Assembly: GCA_025963285.1 (NCBI GenBank)
Contig: JAOPUX010000122.1
Coordinates: 1 to 42,318, forward strand
DNA: 42,318 bases
Reading direction: 5' to 3'
Source of the DNA: Jatrophihabitans sp.
GTDB lineage: Bacteria > Actinomycetota > Actinomycetes > Mycobacteriales > Jatrophihabitantaceae
Part shown: one piece after another, positions 41,561 through 42,318 of the stretch
Position numbering within the stretch: position 1 is the stretch's first letter
Layout of the letters: every line of letters starts with the position of its first letter
Notes under the pieces: generated by a model
Told to the model about the DNA's origin: nothing
What the model saw: only the letters and a program-made list of their open reading frames with translations
Database searches by the model: none
Translations under genes and position numbers: made by a program

Positions 41561-42318
41561 ATGTCCGCTCTCTCCTCTGCGCTGCTTCACCACCGTGGCC
41601 GGCTGGCCGTCGTCGTGGCAGTGGTTGCCGTAGCGGGCACCGTCGCCGCCTTCGGCGCATCGTCGGTGGCCTCGGTGGCCTCGGCGGCTGTGGCTCCGTC
41701 GCACGCCTACCGCGCAGACGACTACGCCGATGGGCAGGCCATGAGCATCCTGCCACCGGGGGAGAACGGGCTGGTGACGGCCACCGACGCGCTGACCTTC
41801 GAGCTCACCAAGGCACGCCCGGCCAACAGCCAGGACCAGCTGGGCAAGTACGAGAACCTGCTCTACGGCTCGAGCACCCTGACCGATGCGAACCTCAGCG
41901 ACTACTACGACGACGAATCGTTCGGCGTGGCCCCCGGCGACGTGAAGCGCACCGAGGCCCCCGAGACGGGCGTGACGATCTACCGCGACGGGCACGACGT
42001 GCCGCACATCTACGGCGACAACGACGACACGATGGCCTTCGGCGCCGGCTACGCCCAGGCCGAGGACCGGCTCTTTCTCATGGACACGCTGCGCCACTAC
42101 GGCGAGGGGACGCTCGCCTCCTTCCTCGGCGGCTCGTGCGAGTTCGAGCAGATGGACCACGACCAGCTGCTGCTCTCGCCGTACACGAAGACCCAGGCGG
42201 TGGCGCAGGTCGACGCGCTGCCCAGCGAGTACGGCGCACAGGGCACCCGGGCGAAGGACATGCTCGAGGCCTACGTCGCCGGGGTGAACAAGTGGATCAG
42301 CACCGTGACGAGCAACCT
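41561..42318 (+). CDS. Penicillin-acylase-family (Ntn hydrolase) protein, N-terminal part (runs off the right edge)
   Basis: From ATG 41561 the frame stays open to the last base, 252 codons. Residues 1-42 are a signal peptide with a long Val/Ala helix and an AAVAPSHA cleavage region, so the enzyme is exported. The visible part holds the alpha-chain start of the family: IYRDGHDVPHIYGD, then GAGYAQAEDRLFLMD and YGEGTLASFLGG, which match penicillin and cephalosporin acylases and AHL acylases. The spacer and the catalytic N-terminal Ser of the beta chain would lie beyond the window. Substrate unknown: beta-lactam side chains, acyl-homoserine lactones or lipopeptide tails are options. Confidence 0.87.
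   Translation, partial: MSALSSALLHHRGRLAVVVAVVAVAGTVAAFGASSVASVASAAVAPSHAYRADDYADGQAMSILPPGENGLVTATDALTFELTKARPANSQDQLGKYENLLYGSSTLTDANLSDYYDDESFGVAPGDVKRTEAPETGVTIYRDGHDVPHIYGDNDDTMAFGAGYAQAEDRLFLMDTLRHYGEGTLASFLGGSCEFEQMDHDQLLLSPYTKTQAVAQVDALPSEYGAQGTRAKDMLEAYVAGVNKWISTVTSN

Overview
The window looks like chromosomal DNA of a high-GC actinobacterium. Codons end almost always in G or C. GTG starts are common, many genes overlap by 1-4 bases, and several start codons lie 6-7 bases after a TANNNT box with no Shine-Dalgarno sequence, as in leaderless actinobacterial transcripts. The gene set also fits (LacI/MsmK-type sugar uptake, SCP2-thiolase-like fusion, Cys-rich rhamnose 4-epimerase-type SDR, FHA protein). 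Genus cannot be fixed by reading.

Left edge (1-1150) is accessory DNA. It holds the first codons of an IS3-type transposase, an HTH-like gene cut by that element, a small membrane protein, and then the 3' part of a tRNA-Gly(TCC) gene without its 5' half. That tRNA piece is the expected scar of an element integrated in a tRNA gene, so the island lies to the left and ordinary chromosome to the right. A GGDEF protein and an HATPase regulator follow.

3.2-12.4 kb is the most interesting part. It has a secreted-type molybdopterin oxidoreductase with a cytochrome b partner, a GT-C membrane glycosyltransferase, a second molybdopterin enzyme fused to its own cytochrome b, a four-helix membrane protein, a GT2/DUF2064/methyltransferase operon, an OmpR-type two-component system, and a nucleotide-sugar epimerase. 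Two divergent promoter regions here are both exactly 102 bp long and carry TCGTAAGG at the same position. A third copy lies upstream of the epimerase at the same distance from a -10-like hexamer. This suggests one regulon joining periplasmic redox chemistry to glycan assembly, possibly run by the two-component system inside it.

12.4-23.4 kb is mixed metabolism: a Gly-Ser-encoding 15-bp tandem repeat with a 56-codon ORF, SRPBCC proteins, an old-yellow-enzyme reductase, a 52-aa unannotated protein, a duplicated HTH-like protein, pyruvate oxidase coupled to an FMN glutamate-synthase-like protein, SDRs, a CPBP protease-like protein and an MFS exporter.

23.7-30.8 kb is a beta-glucoside uptake locus: MsmK-type ATPase, LacI regulator, binding lipoprotein, two permeases and a GH1 beta-glucosidase, with a LacI-type operator before the lipoprotein gene.

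30.9-36.1 kb, all on the minus strand, has an FHA protein, a small Cys/His-rich protein, an NRDE protein, an AhpD-like protein and a thiolase-like/crotonase fusion. 36.3-40.7 kb is a tightly coupled five-gene operon (GT4, methyltransferase, alpha/alpha-toroid protein, second methyltransferase, TetR) of unknown product. An SDR and the start of a penicillin-acylase-family protein end the window.
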